Origin: Singulisphaera acidiphila DSM 18658
GTDB taxonomy: Bacteria; Planctomycetota; Planctomycetia; Isosphaerales; Isosphaeraceae
Direction of reading: 5' to 3'
Length of the DNA: 64,000 nucleotides
NCBI RefSeq assembly: GCF_000242455.2
Contig: NC_019892.1
Location: forward strand, 6,644,744-6,708,743
Part shown: positions 33,356-42,295 of the stretch, one piece after another
How positions within the stretch are numbered: position 1 is the first letter of the stretch
How the letters are laid out: the number at the start of each line of letters is the position of its first letter
The notes under the pieces: model-generated
Told to the model about the DNA's origin: nothing
Databases searched by the model: none
Seen by the model: the letters and a program-made list of their open reading frames with translations, nothing else
Position numbers and translations under genes: made by a program

Positions 33356-33871
33356 ATGAGACACCGCGAGGGGCGAGTGGCTGTGGCTGTGGCTGTGGCT
33401 GTGACCAAGACGCCGGTTCCGGAGACCCGCCGCGACCTCTTTACACGCGTGTCGGGCTGGACGATCCGGATTACCGGGGGCAGGTGGGCCTTCCTGACCG
33501 CAGTTGGGACAGTCATTGTATGGGCTGTCTCGGGCCCTTTCTTCCATTATTCCGAAAACTGGCAGCTCGTCATCAATACAGGCACGACGATCGTGACCTT
33601 TTTGATGGTCTTCCTGATCCAAGGGGCCCAGAATCGCGAGTCGAAAGCGATCCACTTGAAGCTCGACGAGCTGATCATGGGCGTGAATCATGCCAGAAAC
33701 GAGCTCGTCAATATCGAAACATTGACAGATCAGCAGCTCGACGCATTATCGGGCCGATATCGCAAGGTGGCGGAGGAGAATCAGCACAAGCTGACCGAAT
33801 GTTTCCCGCCCGAGGTCGAGGAGGAGTTGCTCGGCGTCAAGAAGGGCGAGGCTCACATCACCGTGAAATAG
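33356..33871 (+). CDS. Low-affinity iron permease family protein
   Basis: The protein (171 residues from the ATG at 33356; GTG at 33353 also possible) resembles the low-affinity iron permease/DUF family: two helices WAFLTAVGTVIVWAVSGPFF and LVINTGTTIVTFLMVFLIQG are followed by QNRESKAIHLKLDELIMGVN and a soluble helical tail ending near KKGEAHITVK. Despite the name, direct evidence for iron transport by bacterial members is limited, so the function is open. Near the N-terminus four perfect GTGGCT units encode a VAVAVAVAV stretch. Its last 19 bases overlap the 3' end of the AAA ATPase gene on the other strand. Confidence 0.78.
   Translation: MRHREGRVAVAVAVAVTKTPVPETRRDLFTRVSGWTIRITGGRWAFLTAVGTVIVWAVSGPFFHYSENWQLVINTGTTIVTFLMVFLIQGAQNRESKAIHLKLDELIMGVNHARNELVNIETLTDQQLDALSGRYRKVAEENQHKLTECFPPEVEEELLGVKKGEAHITVK
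33377..33403 (+). repeat. Hexanucleotide tandem repeat (GTGGCT)4 inside a coding region
   Basis: Four perfect GTGGCT units span 33377-33400, followed by a partial unit. The repeat is in frame and encodes alternating Val-Ala near the N-terminus of the iron-permease-like protein. Slippage by whole units would keep the frame and change the tract length by two residues. Confidence 0.75.
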
Positions 33872-35163
33872 TTGTTGGCCGCGAAATCGAAATAGTGCGG
33901 CTTCATTTCGAGCGGTAGGTCGTTGTAGACGCAATAGTTGCGCACCTGGAGCAGGAGGTCGCGGGGCTGGCAGGCGCGGAACGGGCGGTCCGCTTTTCGA
34001 TAGTGCCGATTGATCAGGTGGTCGAGGGCCGCCTCATCGACTTCGAGGAAACCGAGCTTGGCCGCGAACATGGCGAAGAGCTCGCGGAACGTGGCCTCGT
34101 CGGGGTCCTGGGCGAAAATCTTGTAGGGAATTCGCCTCATGAAGGACTCATCCACGAGTTGCCTCGGTTCGAGGTTCGTCGAGAAGAGGATGAGCTGATC
34201 GAACGGGACGCGGATCTGTTTTCCGTTGTAGAGGGACAGAAAGTCGTAACGCTTTTCGAGCGGGACGGTCCACCGGTTCAAGAGTTCGATGGGGGCGATC
34301 CGCTGGCGGCCGAAGTCGTCGATCAAGAGGGTTCCGTTGTTACTCTTGAGCTGGAGGGGAGCTTCGCTCACCTTGGTGACCGGATCGAAGTGGATCTCGA
34401 GGTCTTCCATGCGGAGCTCGCCGCCGGCAATCAGCGTCGGGCGCCTGATCTCGATCCAGCGGTGGTCGAAATCGTCGGCGCGGAGCAGGCTGGAGCGATG
34501 GGCTTCGACCGGTTCGTGGGCTGAGAGGTCGAACAGCTTGATCAGTTGGCCGCTCGCCTCAATGACCTTGGGAATCCAGATGGTCGAACCGAAGCAGCGC
34601 GTGATCCGTTCCGCGATGCTCGTTTTGCCGTTGCCGGGGTATCCGTAAAGGAATAACCCGCGCCCGGAGTTGATTGCGGGACCGAGCACCTCGAACATCT
34701 CCTCGGAAATCAGGAGGTCGGCGAAGGCGCGACGCAGATCCTCCTTCTTGGGATGTTCGAAGGTGATCGACTGTGCGGCGACCGATTTCACGTAGTCATC
34801 GAAGGGGACGGGAGCTGTGCCTACGTAGGAGCATTCGTTGAAGTAAAGTTGGGCACGGGCCCGTCCGACGTCGGTCAACGAGTACAAGAAGTCATTGGCG
34901 CTCGCCGAGTCGGTGTACGAGACGATCTGCTGATTCTTGAGCCGTCGGAGGAACTCCGGGAACGGGCCGAAGGGGAGGCCGAGCTCGTCGGCCGTTCGTC
35001 GGCCGGAGGCGATGCCGTGGCTCAGGAGGAACTTGAGGACCAGACTCTCCACCTGGGCGTGAAAGAGCCCAGCTTCCTCGAAATCCGCGGGGGGGTGGGG
35101 GCGGAATGGAATCCTTGGTTTTGCAACCAGGGCAGGAGGGTAGTTCAGGAGGGTTTCGCTCAC
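33853..35163 (-). CDS. AAA-family ATPase with N-terminal winged-helix-like domain
   Basis: The 436-residue protein has Walker A GYPGNGKTSIAERITRCFG and Walker B NGTLLIDDFGRQ, then LFSTNLEPRQLVDESFMRRI (sensor-1 and arginine-finger region), placing the AAA core in roughly residues 150-360. The N-terminal 130 residues (VESLVLKFLLSHGIASGRRT) have a helical pattern like a winged helix. I know similar proteins as conserved bacterial ATPases of unknown function, seen in some type II/IV-pilus contexts, but I cannot name the partner here. tsaE follows upstream on the same strand with 70 bp between; the 3' ends of this gene and the iron-permease-like gene overlap. Confidence 0.82.
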   Translation of the reverse strand: MSETLLNYPPALVAKPRIPFRPHPPADFEEAGLFHAQVESLVLKFLLSHGIASGRRTADELGLPFGPFPEFLRRLKNQQIVSYTDSASANDFLYSLTDVGRARAQLYFNECSYVGTAPVPFDDYVKSVAAQSITFEHPKKEDLRRAFADLLISEEMFEVLGPAINSGRGLFLYGYPGNGKTSIAERITRCFGSTIWIPKVIEASGQLIKLFDLSAHEPVEAHRSSLLRADDFDHRWIEIRRPTLIAGGELRMEDLEIHFDPVTKVSEAPLQLKSNNGTLLIDDFGRQRIAPIELLNRWTVPLEKRYDFLSLYNGKQIRVPFDQLILFSTNLEPRQLVDESFMRRIPYKIFAQDPDEATFRELFAMFAAKLGFLEVDEAALDHLINRHYRKADRPFRACQPRDLLLQVRNYCVYNDLPLEMKPHYFDFAANNYFTVM

Positions 35164-35232
35164 TTTTGGGAAAACTCCGAGTCCTCGCAGCTTGTCGGCC
35201 TTAAATGACTCTAGGTTTCCGGAATGGGGGCG

Positions 35233-35724
35233 TCAAACCTGAGTAAGACGTTCTGCTAACTGATCGATGATTTTTGAGTTATTTGGAACAGAGATATAAA
35301 TGGTCCGCTGCTCTAATCCGGTCGGCTCGATCTGGATCATCCAGACATCGAGGGGGAGCCGATCGACCACGAGATTGGCCCACTCAATCAGGCAGACCCC
35401 GTCCCCCGTGAAGTAATCGGAAGCTCCCAAGCTTTCGAAATCGTCGGCGCTCGGCAGTCGGTATGCATCGAAGTGATAGACCGGGATTCGCCCTTCATAT
35501 TCGTGGATGAGGACGAAGGTCGGGCTGGCAATGCTTGATGGATCGACGTCGAGCGCCTCGGCCAGCGCTCGCGTCAGCCGTGTTTTGCCTGCGCCGAGGG
35601 GGCCGACCAAGCCGATGACAACTCCGGGCGCGACCACCCCCGCCAGGGCGCGGCCGAGCTGTTCGGTATCCTGCTCGGAGGCGAGCTCGATTGTCAAGCC
35701 GTTGGCGGTGCGTACGCTTTGCAT
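35233..35724 (-). CDS. tsaE: tRNA threonylcarbamoyladenosine biosynthesis ATPase TsaE
   Basis: The protein (163 residues from the ATG at 35724) is the P-loop ATPase that works with TsaD and TsaB to make t6A37 in ANN-decoding tRNAs. Walker A is in GLVGPLGAGKTRLTRALAEA; SPTFVLIHEYEGRIPVYHFD and the CLIEWANLVVDRLP region are family signatures. Length is normal. A start at 35781 would add 19 residues; neither start has a strong Shine-Dalgarno, so the choice rests on homology. It is the 3' member of the group containing thiL and the glycerate kinase. Confidence 0.94.
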   Translation of the reverse strand: MQSVRTANGLTIELASEQDTEQLGRALAGVVAPGVVIGLVGPLGAGKTRLTRALAEALDVDPSSIASPTFVLIHEYEGRIPVYHFDAYRLPSADDFESLGASDYFTGDGVCLIEWANLVVDRLPLDVWMIQIEPTGLEQRTIYISVPNNSKIIDQLAERLTQV

Positions 35725-35781
35725 GGAAACGATCACAAGGGAAAAAGAGAATTCGGCTCGATCAGCCAATCGAATTTTCAA

Positions 35782-36741
35782 TTACTGATGAAGGTGGTCG
35801 AACCCCCGGGCATGAATCGCGATGAGCTGGCCGTCGCGAGTGCGCAGCCAGAGTCCCGGTTCACCCTGGACTTGACCGATGCGGTGGACGACGGCCGGGC
35901 GGGGAGGAGTCGCGATGAGTCGTGAGGCGTCGTCGGGGGCGACCACGACGCAGAGCTCGAAGTCCTCGCCGTCGTTGAGGGCATGGTCGAGCGGCGAGCG
36001 TGCATCGCTGTCGCTCAGGCTGGCCGCATCAGGATGGATCGGGATCGCGTCGGCGTCGAGGATCGCTCCCAGGCCGCCACTCTCCTCGAGGATGTGCCCA
36101 AGGTCCGACGCAAGGCCGTCGGAGATATCGATCATCGCGTGCAAAGGGGCGGCCTGATGGAGGGCCAACGCTTCGAGGAGCCTGGGCTGAGGTCGGAGGT
36201 GCCTTCCCGACTTGAGGCTGCCGCCGAGTGGTCCGGTGACCAGGATCGCGTCCCCCGGGACGGCTCCAGAGCGCCGTACCGGGCCTCTCGCAGTGGTCTC
36301 ACCGAGAACCGTGATGCTGATCACGAGCGGGCCGTCCCAGGCGTTCGTGTCTCCGCCGACGAGATCGACTCCAAAACGTTCGGCCAGGGGAGCCATTCCG
36401 GCGTGGATCCCCTGCGCGAGCGCAACTGCGTGGGCCTTGGGTAAGGCGACCGCCACGACGGCCGCGACCGGGACTCCGGCCATCGCCGCGATGTCTGACA
36501 GGTTGACCCCGAGCGCCTTGAAGCCAACGGCCTCCGGCCCGTCCTGGTCCAGGCGAAAGTGTCGCCCGTCCATCAGCATGTCGGTCGTGACCAACCAGTC
36601 CGAGTCAGGCGAAGGGCGGACGATGGCGCAATCGTCACCGATGCCGAGTACCGTGCTCTGGCCGGCCTTTGCCTGGCGTCGGATCCAGTCGATCAGGGAG
36701 AATTCCCCGGTCGGCGGCCTGGGGTTGAGTGGAGCAGTCAC
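35782..36741 (-). CDS. thiL: Thiamine-monophosphate kinase
   Basis: The 319-residue protein phosphorylates thiamine monophosphate to the active diphosphate coenzyme. Visible signatures are SLIDWIRRQAKAGQSTVLGI, GDDCAIVRPSPDSDWLVTTD with metal-binding Asp residues, DMLMDGRHFRLDQ, FGVDLVGGDTNAW and MIDISDGLASDLGHIL. The order matches the PurM-like fold. Its start overlaps the stop of the glycerate kinase gene by 4 bases (ATGA-type coupling), so the two are translated together. The N-terminus MTAPLNPRPPTGEF is a little longer than in enterobacteria. Confidence 0.96.
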   Translation of the reverse strand: MTAPLNPRPPTGEFSLIDWIRRQAKAGQSTVLGIGDDCAIVRPSPDSDWLVTTDMLMDGRHFRLDQDGPEAVGFKALGVNLSDIAAMAGVPVAAVVAVALPKAHAVALAQGIHAGMAPLAERFGVDLVGGDTNAWDGPLVISITVLGETTARGPVRRSGAVPGDAILVTGPLGGSLKSGRHLRPQPRLLEALALHQAAPLHAMIDISDGLASDLGHILEESGGLGAILDADAIPIHPDAASLSDSDARSPLDHALNDGEDFELCVVVAPDDASRLIATPPRPAVVHRIGQVQGEPGLWLRTRDGQLIAIHARGFDHLHQ

Positions 36742-37883
36742 AGGGGCCGTCTCCGCCCGGCGAGGAACGCCCGCATCGCCTGTTCGGCGGCCCGCTCGAG
36801 GAGGGGTTCGCCCTGGGCGATCGCGTCGTCGAGCGCGATCGGGGCAGGGCAGAGGCTGAAGTAGGCGTCGATGCCCTGATCGAGGACCGCCTCGGCTCCC
36901 GGCCCGATCGAGCCCGCCAGGGCAATCGTCGGGCAGCCGAGCGAACGGGCTAGGCGAGCCACGCCGACCGCCGTTTTACCGAAAGCGCTCGAGGCGTCAA
37001 TCGCCCCCTCGCCGGTCAGGCAGAGGTCGGCCTCTTTGAGCCGGCTTTCCAGTCCGACCGCGCGAATCACGAGCGTGATCCCCGGCTCCAGTTTCCCTGC
37101 CGCGAAGGCAACGAGACCTCCCCCCAGACCGCCGGCTGCACCCGCGCCGGGGAGGTCGCGGATCGTGCATTGCAAGTCGCGTTCGATGACTTGGGCAAAG
37201 TGGTCGAGATTTCGATCCAAGATCGAAACCATGGCTGCGTCGGCCCCTTTCTGAGGGCCGTAGACCGCAGAGGCACCGTGAGGGCCACAGAGGGGATTGT
37301 CGACGTCGCAGGCCACCGCGATCTCGACGTCGTCGAGCGTTCGATTGCGCGTGCTTGGATCGATCCGCTCGAGGCGGTCCAGTCCACCACCACCAGGTTC
37401 AATCTCGCGACCTGCTGCATCAAGCAGGCGAAAACCGATGGCTTGGGCGAGCCCTGCACCACCGTCATTGGTTGCACTACCGCCGATGCCCACAATGATT
37501 CGACGAGCGCCGGCGGCGACAGCAGCGAGAATCAACTCGCCGGTCCCTCGCGTCGAACTTCGCAACGGGTCGCGCGACTCGCGAGTGAGGAGAACCAGGC
37601 CCGAAGCCGACGCCATCTCAACGACGGCTGTGGTGCCATCGCCGAGTAATCCGAAGCGTGCCGTGACGGGAGTACCCAAGGGGCCCGTGACAACGGCCTC
37701 ACAAAACGACCCGCCGGTTGCCTCCACAAGGGCATCGACGGTTCCTTCGCCGCCGTCGGCCATGGGGACAGGGTCGATCGACGCCTGAGGGCATGCCTTC
37801 GCGATCCCACGAGCTATCGCTCGGGCGGCCGCGAGGGCCGACAGGCTTCCTTTAAACTTGTCGGGGGCTACCACGACCCGCAT
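36738..37883 (-). CDS. garK: Glycerate kinase (GarK/GlxK family)
   Basis: The 381-residue protein phosphorylates D-glycerate to a phosphoglycerate. It starts RVVVAPDKFKGSLSALAAARAIA, with DPVPMADGGEGTVDALVEAT, MASASGLVLL, LILAAVAAGARRIIVGIGGS with ATNDGGAGLAQAIGF, and LCLTGEGAIDASSAFGKTAVGVA, all hallmarks of the GarK type. The product isomer (2- or 3-phosphoglycerate) cannot be told apart here. In an organism with a glycine cleavage operon 32 kb away, it may close a glycine-serine-glycerate route, but they are not neighbours. It overlaps thiL by 4 bases and is first of a probable thiL-tsaE-containing unit. Confidence 0.95.
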   Translation of the reverse strand: MRVVVAPDKFKGSLSALAAARAIARGIAKACPQASIDPVPMADGGEGTVDALVEATGGSFCEAVVTGPLGTPVTARFGLLGDGTTAVVEMASASGLVLLTRESRDPLRSSTRGTGELILAAVAAGARRIIVGIGGSATNDGGAGLAQAIGFRLLDAAGREIEPGGGGLDRLERIDPSTRNRTLDDVEIAVACDVDNPLCGPHGASAVYGPQKGADAAMVSILDRNLDHFAQVIERDLQCTIRDLPGAGAAGGLGGGLVAFAAGKLEPGITLVIRAVGLESRLKEADLCLTGEGAIDASSAFGKTAVGVARLARSLGCPTIALAGSIGPGAEAVLDQGIDAYFSLCPAPIALDDAIAQGEPLLERAAEQAMRAFLAGRRRPL

Positions 37884-38105
37884 CGGCTCGTCCGCTCGGT
37901 CTTTGTGAATCTCGATCTCATGTGAGTCTTACGATTCACACGATACCGGAAACGACACGGGGACTCCAACCATCTCGACCCCATCTCGGGATCGACGGGC
38001 CAGTACCGCACCATTCGGAAGGGACATTAGAGAGTCGAGGTGGAGTGACGCGGATGCAGTGTGGAACGGCGTAGGAAGAGTGCGCCGGCCTTTTTTTGCT
38101 TGGCG

Positions 38106-38345
38106 TCAGGCCACGTCTGCGTTCAGCGAGGGCTCGTTCTCCGACTCTTGATTCCCTTCAAAGTCAAGATCGAGGTCGAATGCAAGATCAAGGTCGAGCG
38201 GGACGATTTCCTCGCGATAGACCGTCACGTCGTTGGGGGCTTCGATGCCGATCCGGACCGAGTTGCGATCGATCTTCACGATCGTGATCCGGACGTCCTG
38301 CCCCACCTTGACCCGTTGACCGAGCTTCCTGCTCAGTACCAACAT
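38106..38345 (-). CDS. csrA: Carbon storage regulator CsrA with acidic C-terminal tail
   Basis: The 79-residue protein starts MLVLSRKLGQRVKVGQDVRI and contains the RIGIEAPNDVTVYREEI segment of the RNA-binding beta-strand and loop; the key arginine of CsrA (R44 in E. coli) corresponds to the R in YREEI. It binds GGA-containing mRNA leaders and controls translation and decay. After the core, about 25 residues are rich in Asp and Leu (VPLDLDLAFDLDLDFEG), encoded by an imperfect repeat (38164-38198). AAGGAGGAG lies just before the ATG. Many planctomycete CsrA have tail extensions, and this one could tune RNA or protein binding. Confidence 0.95.
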   Translation of the reverse strand: MLVLSRKLGQRVKVGQDVRITIVKIDRNSVRIGIEAPNDVTVYREEIVPLDLDLAFDLDLDFEGNQESENEPSLNADVA

Positions 38346-38661
38346 GGCTCACTCCTCCTTGAGGATATTCAGAACCGGAAAAGCCGAAGTTGACTGGCCA
38401 CAACGAGAGAGACTTCAAAGCACCTGTCATGCCAGGTTTGACGATTTTGCCGATTGAAAGAATGGGTGAAAGTCGCAAGTCTTTGCTGAATCGTTGGTTG
38501 AATCTTTGTAAAGGATCGTGAGGTCGCCCTTCCGAGGGTTGTCTATGTAAGATTGTCGGTCTTGATTGTAAGTTTTTCCTTCAGGTTTGAGAGAAAACGA
38601 CTACAAGGATGCCCCGATTCGTGTCAATCGTTCTCCTCATGACGTTATCCGGGAGCGCCGA
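38346..38661. other. Divergent intergenic region upstream of csrA
   Basis: These 316 bases separate csrA (minus) and the large YfhO-like gene (plus). The csrA Shine-Dalgarno AAGGAGGAG is at its left end. A TTG at 38587 is an alternative start of the YfhO-like gene. No convincing -35/-10 pair or regulatory element is clear to me. Confidence 0.5.
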
Positions 38662-41220
38662 GTGAAGTTTCGACTGTCGGAAACAGGACGTACCACGACG
38701 ATCGCCGTCAGCTTGCTCTGTCTCGGGCTCGTCGCCTGGCTCTGGCCAATTGGGTTCGGGGGAGAGATGCCGGTCGGGGGCGACGTTACCCAGTTTTCGC
38801 TCGGGCTGATGGCCGTGCTTCGCGACTCGCTCCGCTCCGCCCGGCTCCCGGTCTGGAACGACCATTGGGGGTACGGTTTTCCTGGCCTGGCCGAGAGCCA
38901 GATGGGGGTCTATTACCCGCCTCACTGGGTGTTTTACGGCCTGCTCCCGCTGGAGGTGGCATATACCGCGAGCCTGCTTTTTCACACGATTTTTGGAGGT
39001 CTGGGAACGTACTGGGCTGCACGCCGGTTCGGCGCGTCGCCCGTGGGGTCTGCTCTCGCCGGCTTCGCCTGGAGTGCTTCCGGGTTCTTCCTCATCCATC
39101 TGCCGCACCAGTGGGGGTACACGGTAGGTTCGTGGATGCCCTGGGCGTGGGGGCTTGCCTGGCTCATCGTTCGTAATGAAGGGACCTGGCGTACTCCCTT
39201 CCTCCTGGCCATCGTCCTGACCCTGCAGATTCTTCCCGGCCATTTCCAACTGGCCTTCTACACGGAGGTTGGTGTGCTCCTGCTGGCGCTGGCCGGCGTT
39301 TCCCGAGGCCGGCGGGCCTGGCAGGGGCCTCTTAGGGTCGGCTTGGCGATGCTGGCGGTTGTCCCTCTGGCGGCGCTCCAGGTGGTTCCGACCGCCCGCC
39401 TGGCCCATCTCGCCGCGTCCGCGCGCGACTTCGACTACCTCTCCGGGTTTTCCGCGACGCCCCTTCATCTGGTGAGTTATGTGGCGCCGGGGCTCTTTCA
39501 TCGCTCTCCGCTCTGGCGTCCGCTTGCCTGGGATCCGTTTCATACGTCGCCGGAGGAGTATCTCGGCTACATCGGCCTTGTCCCGCTCTATCTCGCTTTC
39601 GTGGCAATCTTCCGAGGTTTTCGCCGCGACCCGGCAGCCAGGGCCCTGGCCTTACTGGTTCTCGTGACGGTTCTCTTGAGCTTTGGGCCTTATGTGCCTG
39701 GATTTCGGCTTCTGATCCGGCTCCCCGGCTTCTCGTTCTTTCGGGCGTCGGCCCGTTGGTCGCTGGCGACCGGGCTGGCACTCTCGCTGCTGGCGGGAAA
39801 AGGTTTTGATGCCTGGCAAGTGTGGCGTCGTACCCGAATTTCTCTCGCCGGGTTTGTCGGCATGGCTGTAGTGGTCCCCTTGTTGATCTTGCTGGTGCTG
39901 GAACTGGCGCTGGTGAGTTCGCAACCGCAAGGCGGGTCGGGGATCGCGGCGATCGTCAGTCGGACCCTGAACTCATTCTCCGTGGCCCGTGTCTTTGCGG
40001 GAGAGGGGGATGACGATCCGAATCGCCGGCCCGAGGCGAATTCCTCATCCCTGGAAACTCTAAGGAGGCTTGCCCGGACGCCGCAGGACGATCTTCGGAT
40101 CCAGTCGGCGTTGGCGCGGCAGAACCGACCCTGGCGCAGCGCGACGGATCGGACGTTCGAGAAACAGCGGTTTTCGATCTATCGCCAGGAACTGGGAATG
40201 TCTTCGATCTTGCTGCTTGTACTGTTGGTGATCGCACCGTTCGCGGGGCGGACCCGGTTATTCGCGGCTGCACTGGTCGGTTTGACGGGGCTTGATCTTT
40301 GCCTTGCGGGGCGGCATCGCTTGACGGACCTGGGGCCGATTCGACCGCTGGTGGAACAGAGTCCTGTGCTCGCCCGCCTTGCGGCGGAACGGCCGGGGAG
40401 TCGAACGGCCGACTCGTTGCGCAACATGCCGATGGTCGCAGGCGTGGCGCCGATCCTCGCGTACCGCACGCTCGATCTGCCCTGCTTGGCGGAACTGACC
40501 CACGTCGCTGTCGGTCCCCTCGGTCTTCCCGGCCGGGACCCGACGATTGCCGAAGCCCTGCGGATCTGCGGTGTCTCGACGCGTGTGCTCGACCCGTTTG
40601 AGACCCTTCAGTGGCAAAGCTCGTCCTCCCACCTTCCTGGATGGGAGGTTCGCGAGACCGTGGAGGATGCGACGCTTGCCGGCTGGCTCTATTCTGCCGC
40701 CTGGGTGGCCCAGCAAGGGCCGCGTGCGACTCGCTTTTCCCTGCTACGCCCCCAACTCGCGCCGGGCCAAGCTTGGCGGATCCCCTTGACGACCGCACGA
40801 AGAGCGGAGATCCTGGAATCCCGCGCGAGTCAGACGGAACACGTTCTTGCAACCCTCCGTGACGCCTCTCCGTTGCCGGTCGAACGAGTGAGCCCGACAC
40901 AGGTCAAGGTGACGCTCGACGTTACCGGACCTTCGCTCGTGGTTCTCTCGCAACTGGCCGATCCGCAGTGGCGTGCCCGCTGGGTCGGCCCTGAGGGGGA
41001 GAGAGAGGCCCCCATCAGGCCGATCTTCCCTGCGAAGAATGACGTGGGCTGGCAGGGGGTGGAAACACCCGACTCAGGCCGCTGGACTTTGCGGATGGAC
41101 TACGAGGCGCAGGACGTTCGACTCGGCCTGATCGTCTCGGCGACCGCCTGGGTTGGTGGCGTCTTCGTTTATATTCTCACTTCACGATTTGCGAAACAAA
41201 CGCGGGGTCACTCAATATGA
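38662..41220 (+). CDS. Large polytopic membrane protein, YfhO-like
   Basis: The protein (852 residues from GTG 38662) has about 12 hydrophobic segments in its first 560 residues, starting TTTIAVSLLCLGLVAWLWPI. GGDVTQFSLGLMAVLRDSLR and LPVWNDHWGYGFPGLAESQM form the first extracytoplasmic loop, typical of YfhO/GT-C-type membrane proteins involved in glycosylation of surface polymers. The C-terminal 290 residues look extracytoplasmic (TRVLDPFETLQWQSSSSHLP onward) with a beta-rich finish VKVTLDVTGPSLVVLSQLAD. Starts at TTG 38587 (25 more residues) or GTG 38662 (GGGAG upstream) are both possible. Its stop overlaps the argC start by 4 bases. Confidence 0.75.
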   Translation: MKFRLSETGRTTTIAVSLLCLGLVAWLWPIGFGGEMPVGGDVTQFSLGLMAVLRDSLRSARLPVWNDHWGYGFPGLAESQMGVYYPPHWVFYGLLPLEVAYTASLLFHTIFGGLGTYWAARRFGASPVGSALAGFAWSASGFFLIHLPHQWGYTVGSWMPWAWGLAWLIVRNEGTWRTPFLLAIVLTLQILPGHFQLAFYTEVGVLLLALAGVSRGRRAWQGPLRVGLAMLAVVPLAALQVVPTARLAHLAASARDFDYLSGFSATPLHLVSYVAPGLFHRSPLWRPLAWDPFHTSPEEYLGYIGLVPLYLAFVAIFRGFRRDPAARALALLVLVTVLLSFGPYVPGFRLLIRLPGFSFFRASARWSLATGLALSLLAGKGFDAWQVWRRTRISLAGFVGMAVVVPLLILLVLELALVSSQPQGGSGIAAIVSRTLNSFSVARVFAGEGDDDPNRRPEANSSSLETLRRLARTPQDDLRIQSALARQNRPWRSATDRTFEKQRFSIYRQELGMSSILLLVLLVIAPFAGRTRLFAAALVGLTGLDLCLAGRHRLTDLGPIRPLVEQSPVLARLAAERPGSRTADSLRNMPMVAGVAPILAYRTLDLPCLAELTHVAVGPLGLPGRDPTIAEALRICGVSTRVLDPFETLQWQSSSSHLPGWEVRETVEDATLAGWLYSAAWVAQQGPRATRFSLLRPQLAPGQAWRIPLTTARRAEILESRASQTEHVLATLRDASPLPVERVSPTQVKVTLDVTGPSLVVLSQLADPQWRARWVGPEGEREAPIRPIFPAKNDVGWQGVETPDSGRWTLRMDYEAQDVRLGLIVSATAWVGGVFVYILTSRFAKQTRGHSI

Positions 41221-42239
41221 CGGGTGTGGCGATTGTCGGAGCTTCGGGATACGCGTCGCGGGAACTGATCCGTATTCTTTTGAACCATCCCGGCGCGGAG
41301 ATCCGCGTGGCGACCTCACGCCAGGACGACTCGCCTCGGGTCGATGCGCTGCACCCGAGCCTGGCGGGCCGGATCGACCTCGCCTGTGAGCCGTTCGATG
41401 CGGATCGACTAGCCGAACGCGCTCGCGTGGCCTTTCTGGCGCTGCCGCACACGGCGAGCATGGCTGTCGTCGCGTCACTCCGGGAACGGAACGTCCGGGT
41501 CATCGACCTGAGCGCGGACTATCGGCTGACCGATGCGCAGATTTATGCCGATTGGTACGGCCACACCCACACCGATGCCGTCGGCCTGAAAGAGGCCGTG
41601 TACGGGCTTCCGGAACTCTATCGCGAGTCGATCCCGCCGGCCGGTCTGATCGCTAACCCAGGCTGTTACACCTCGACAAGCATCCTGGCGCTGGCCCCTT
41701 TGATCCGCGAGAATCTCGTCGAGCGGACCGGGATCGTCATCGACGCCAAGAGCGGAGTCTCCGGCGCGGGTCGTTCGCCGAAGTTGTCCACCCACTTTCC
41801 CGAGTGCAACGAGAGCTTTTCCGCCTACAACGTCGGCAAGCACCGCCACACGCCCGAGATCGACCAGGTCCTCACCGACGTCGGCTGCGCTCAGGGAGAC
41901 CCGGTCGAAGTCATCTTCACCCCACACCTGGTCCCGATGGATCGCGGTATCTTCGCCACGATCTATGCGACGCCCCGGGGACCTGTCGTCGAGCACGACC
42001 TGCTCGACCTCTATCGGTCCTTCTACAAGCAAAGCCCATTCGTCCGGGTCGTGAGTCACCTGCCCGCGACCAAGGAATCGGCATTCACTAACTATTGCGA
42101 TATCACCGTGCGTGTGGTGCGTGGCAAGGTCGTGGTTCTCGCCTGCCTCGATAACCTGATCAAAGGCGCGTCTGGTGTCGCCGTCCAGAACTTCAACCTG
42201 ATGTTTGGACACCCGGAGACCACGGGGCTCGCACTTTAA
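41217..42239 (+). CDS. argC: N-acetyl-gamma-glutamyl-phosphate reductase
   Basis: The 340-residue enzyme reduces N-acetylglutamyl-5-phosphate with NADPH in arginine synthesis. The N-terminal AIVGASGYASRELIRILLNHP has a GASGY motif, the catalytic Cys is at 150 in IANPGCYTSTSILALAPL, and KSGVSGAGRSPKLSTHFPEC, GKHRHTPEIDQVL and IFTPHLVPMDRGIF match. It starts at the ATGA overlapping the upstream gene, so translational coupling to a membrane protein of unrelated function is seen but may be incidental. Hairpins follow in the downstream gap. No other arg genes are in the window, although the probable arginine dihydrolase is. Confidence 0.97.
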   Translation: MTGVAIVGASGYASRELIRILLNHPGAEIRVATSRQDDSPRVDALHPSLAGRIDLACEPFDADRLAERARVAFLALPHTASMAVVASLRERNVRVIDLSADYRLTDAQIYADWYGHTHTDAVGLKEAVYGLPELYRESIPPAGLIANPGCYTSTSILALAPLIRENLVERTGIVIDAKSGVSGAGRSPKLSTHFPECNESFSAYNVGKHRHTPEIDQVLTDVGCAQGDPVEVIFTPHLVPMDRGIFATIYATPRGPVVEHDLLDLYRSFYKQSPFVRVVSHLPATKESAFTNYCDITVRVVRGKVVVLACLDNLIKGASGVAVQNFNLMFGHPETTGLAL

Positions 42240-42295
42240 TCCGTAGTTCTCGGAAAGGCTTCATCCCGTCTTTTGCATTTGTATCGCGCTGAAGA

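Noticed and set aside
33377..33403. CRISPR-like repeat
   Set aside because: The units are 6 bases and directly adjacent without spacers; it is a coding microsatellite.
38581..39543. 320-codon minus-strand open frame
   Set aside because: It is a shadow of the YfhO-like gene, with a composition typical of GC-rich antisense translation.
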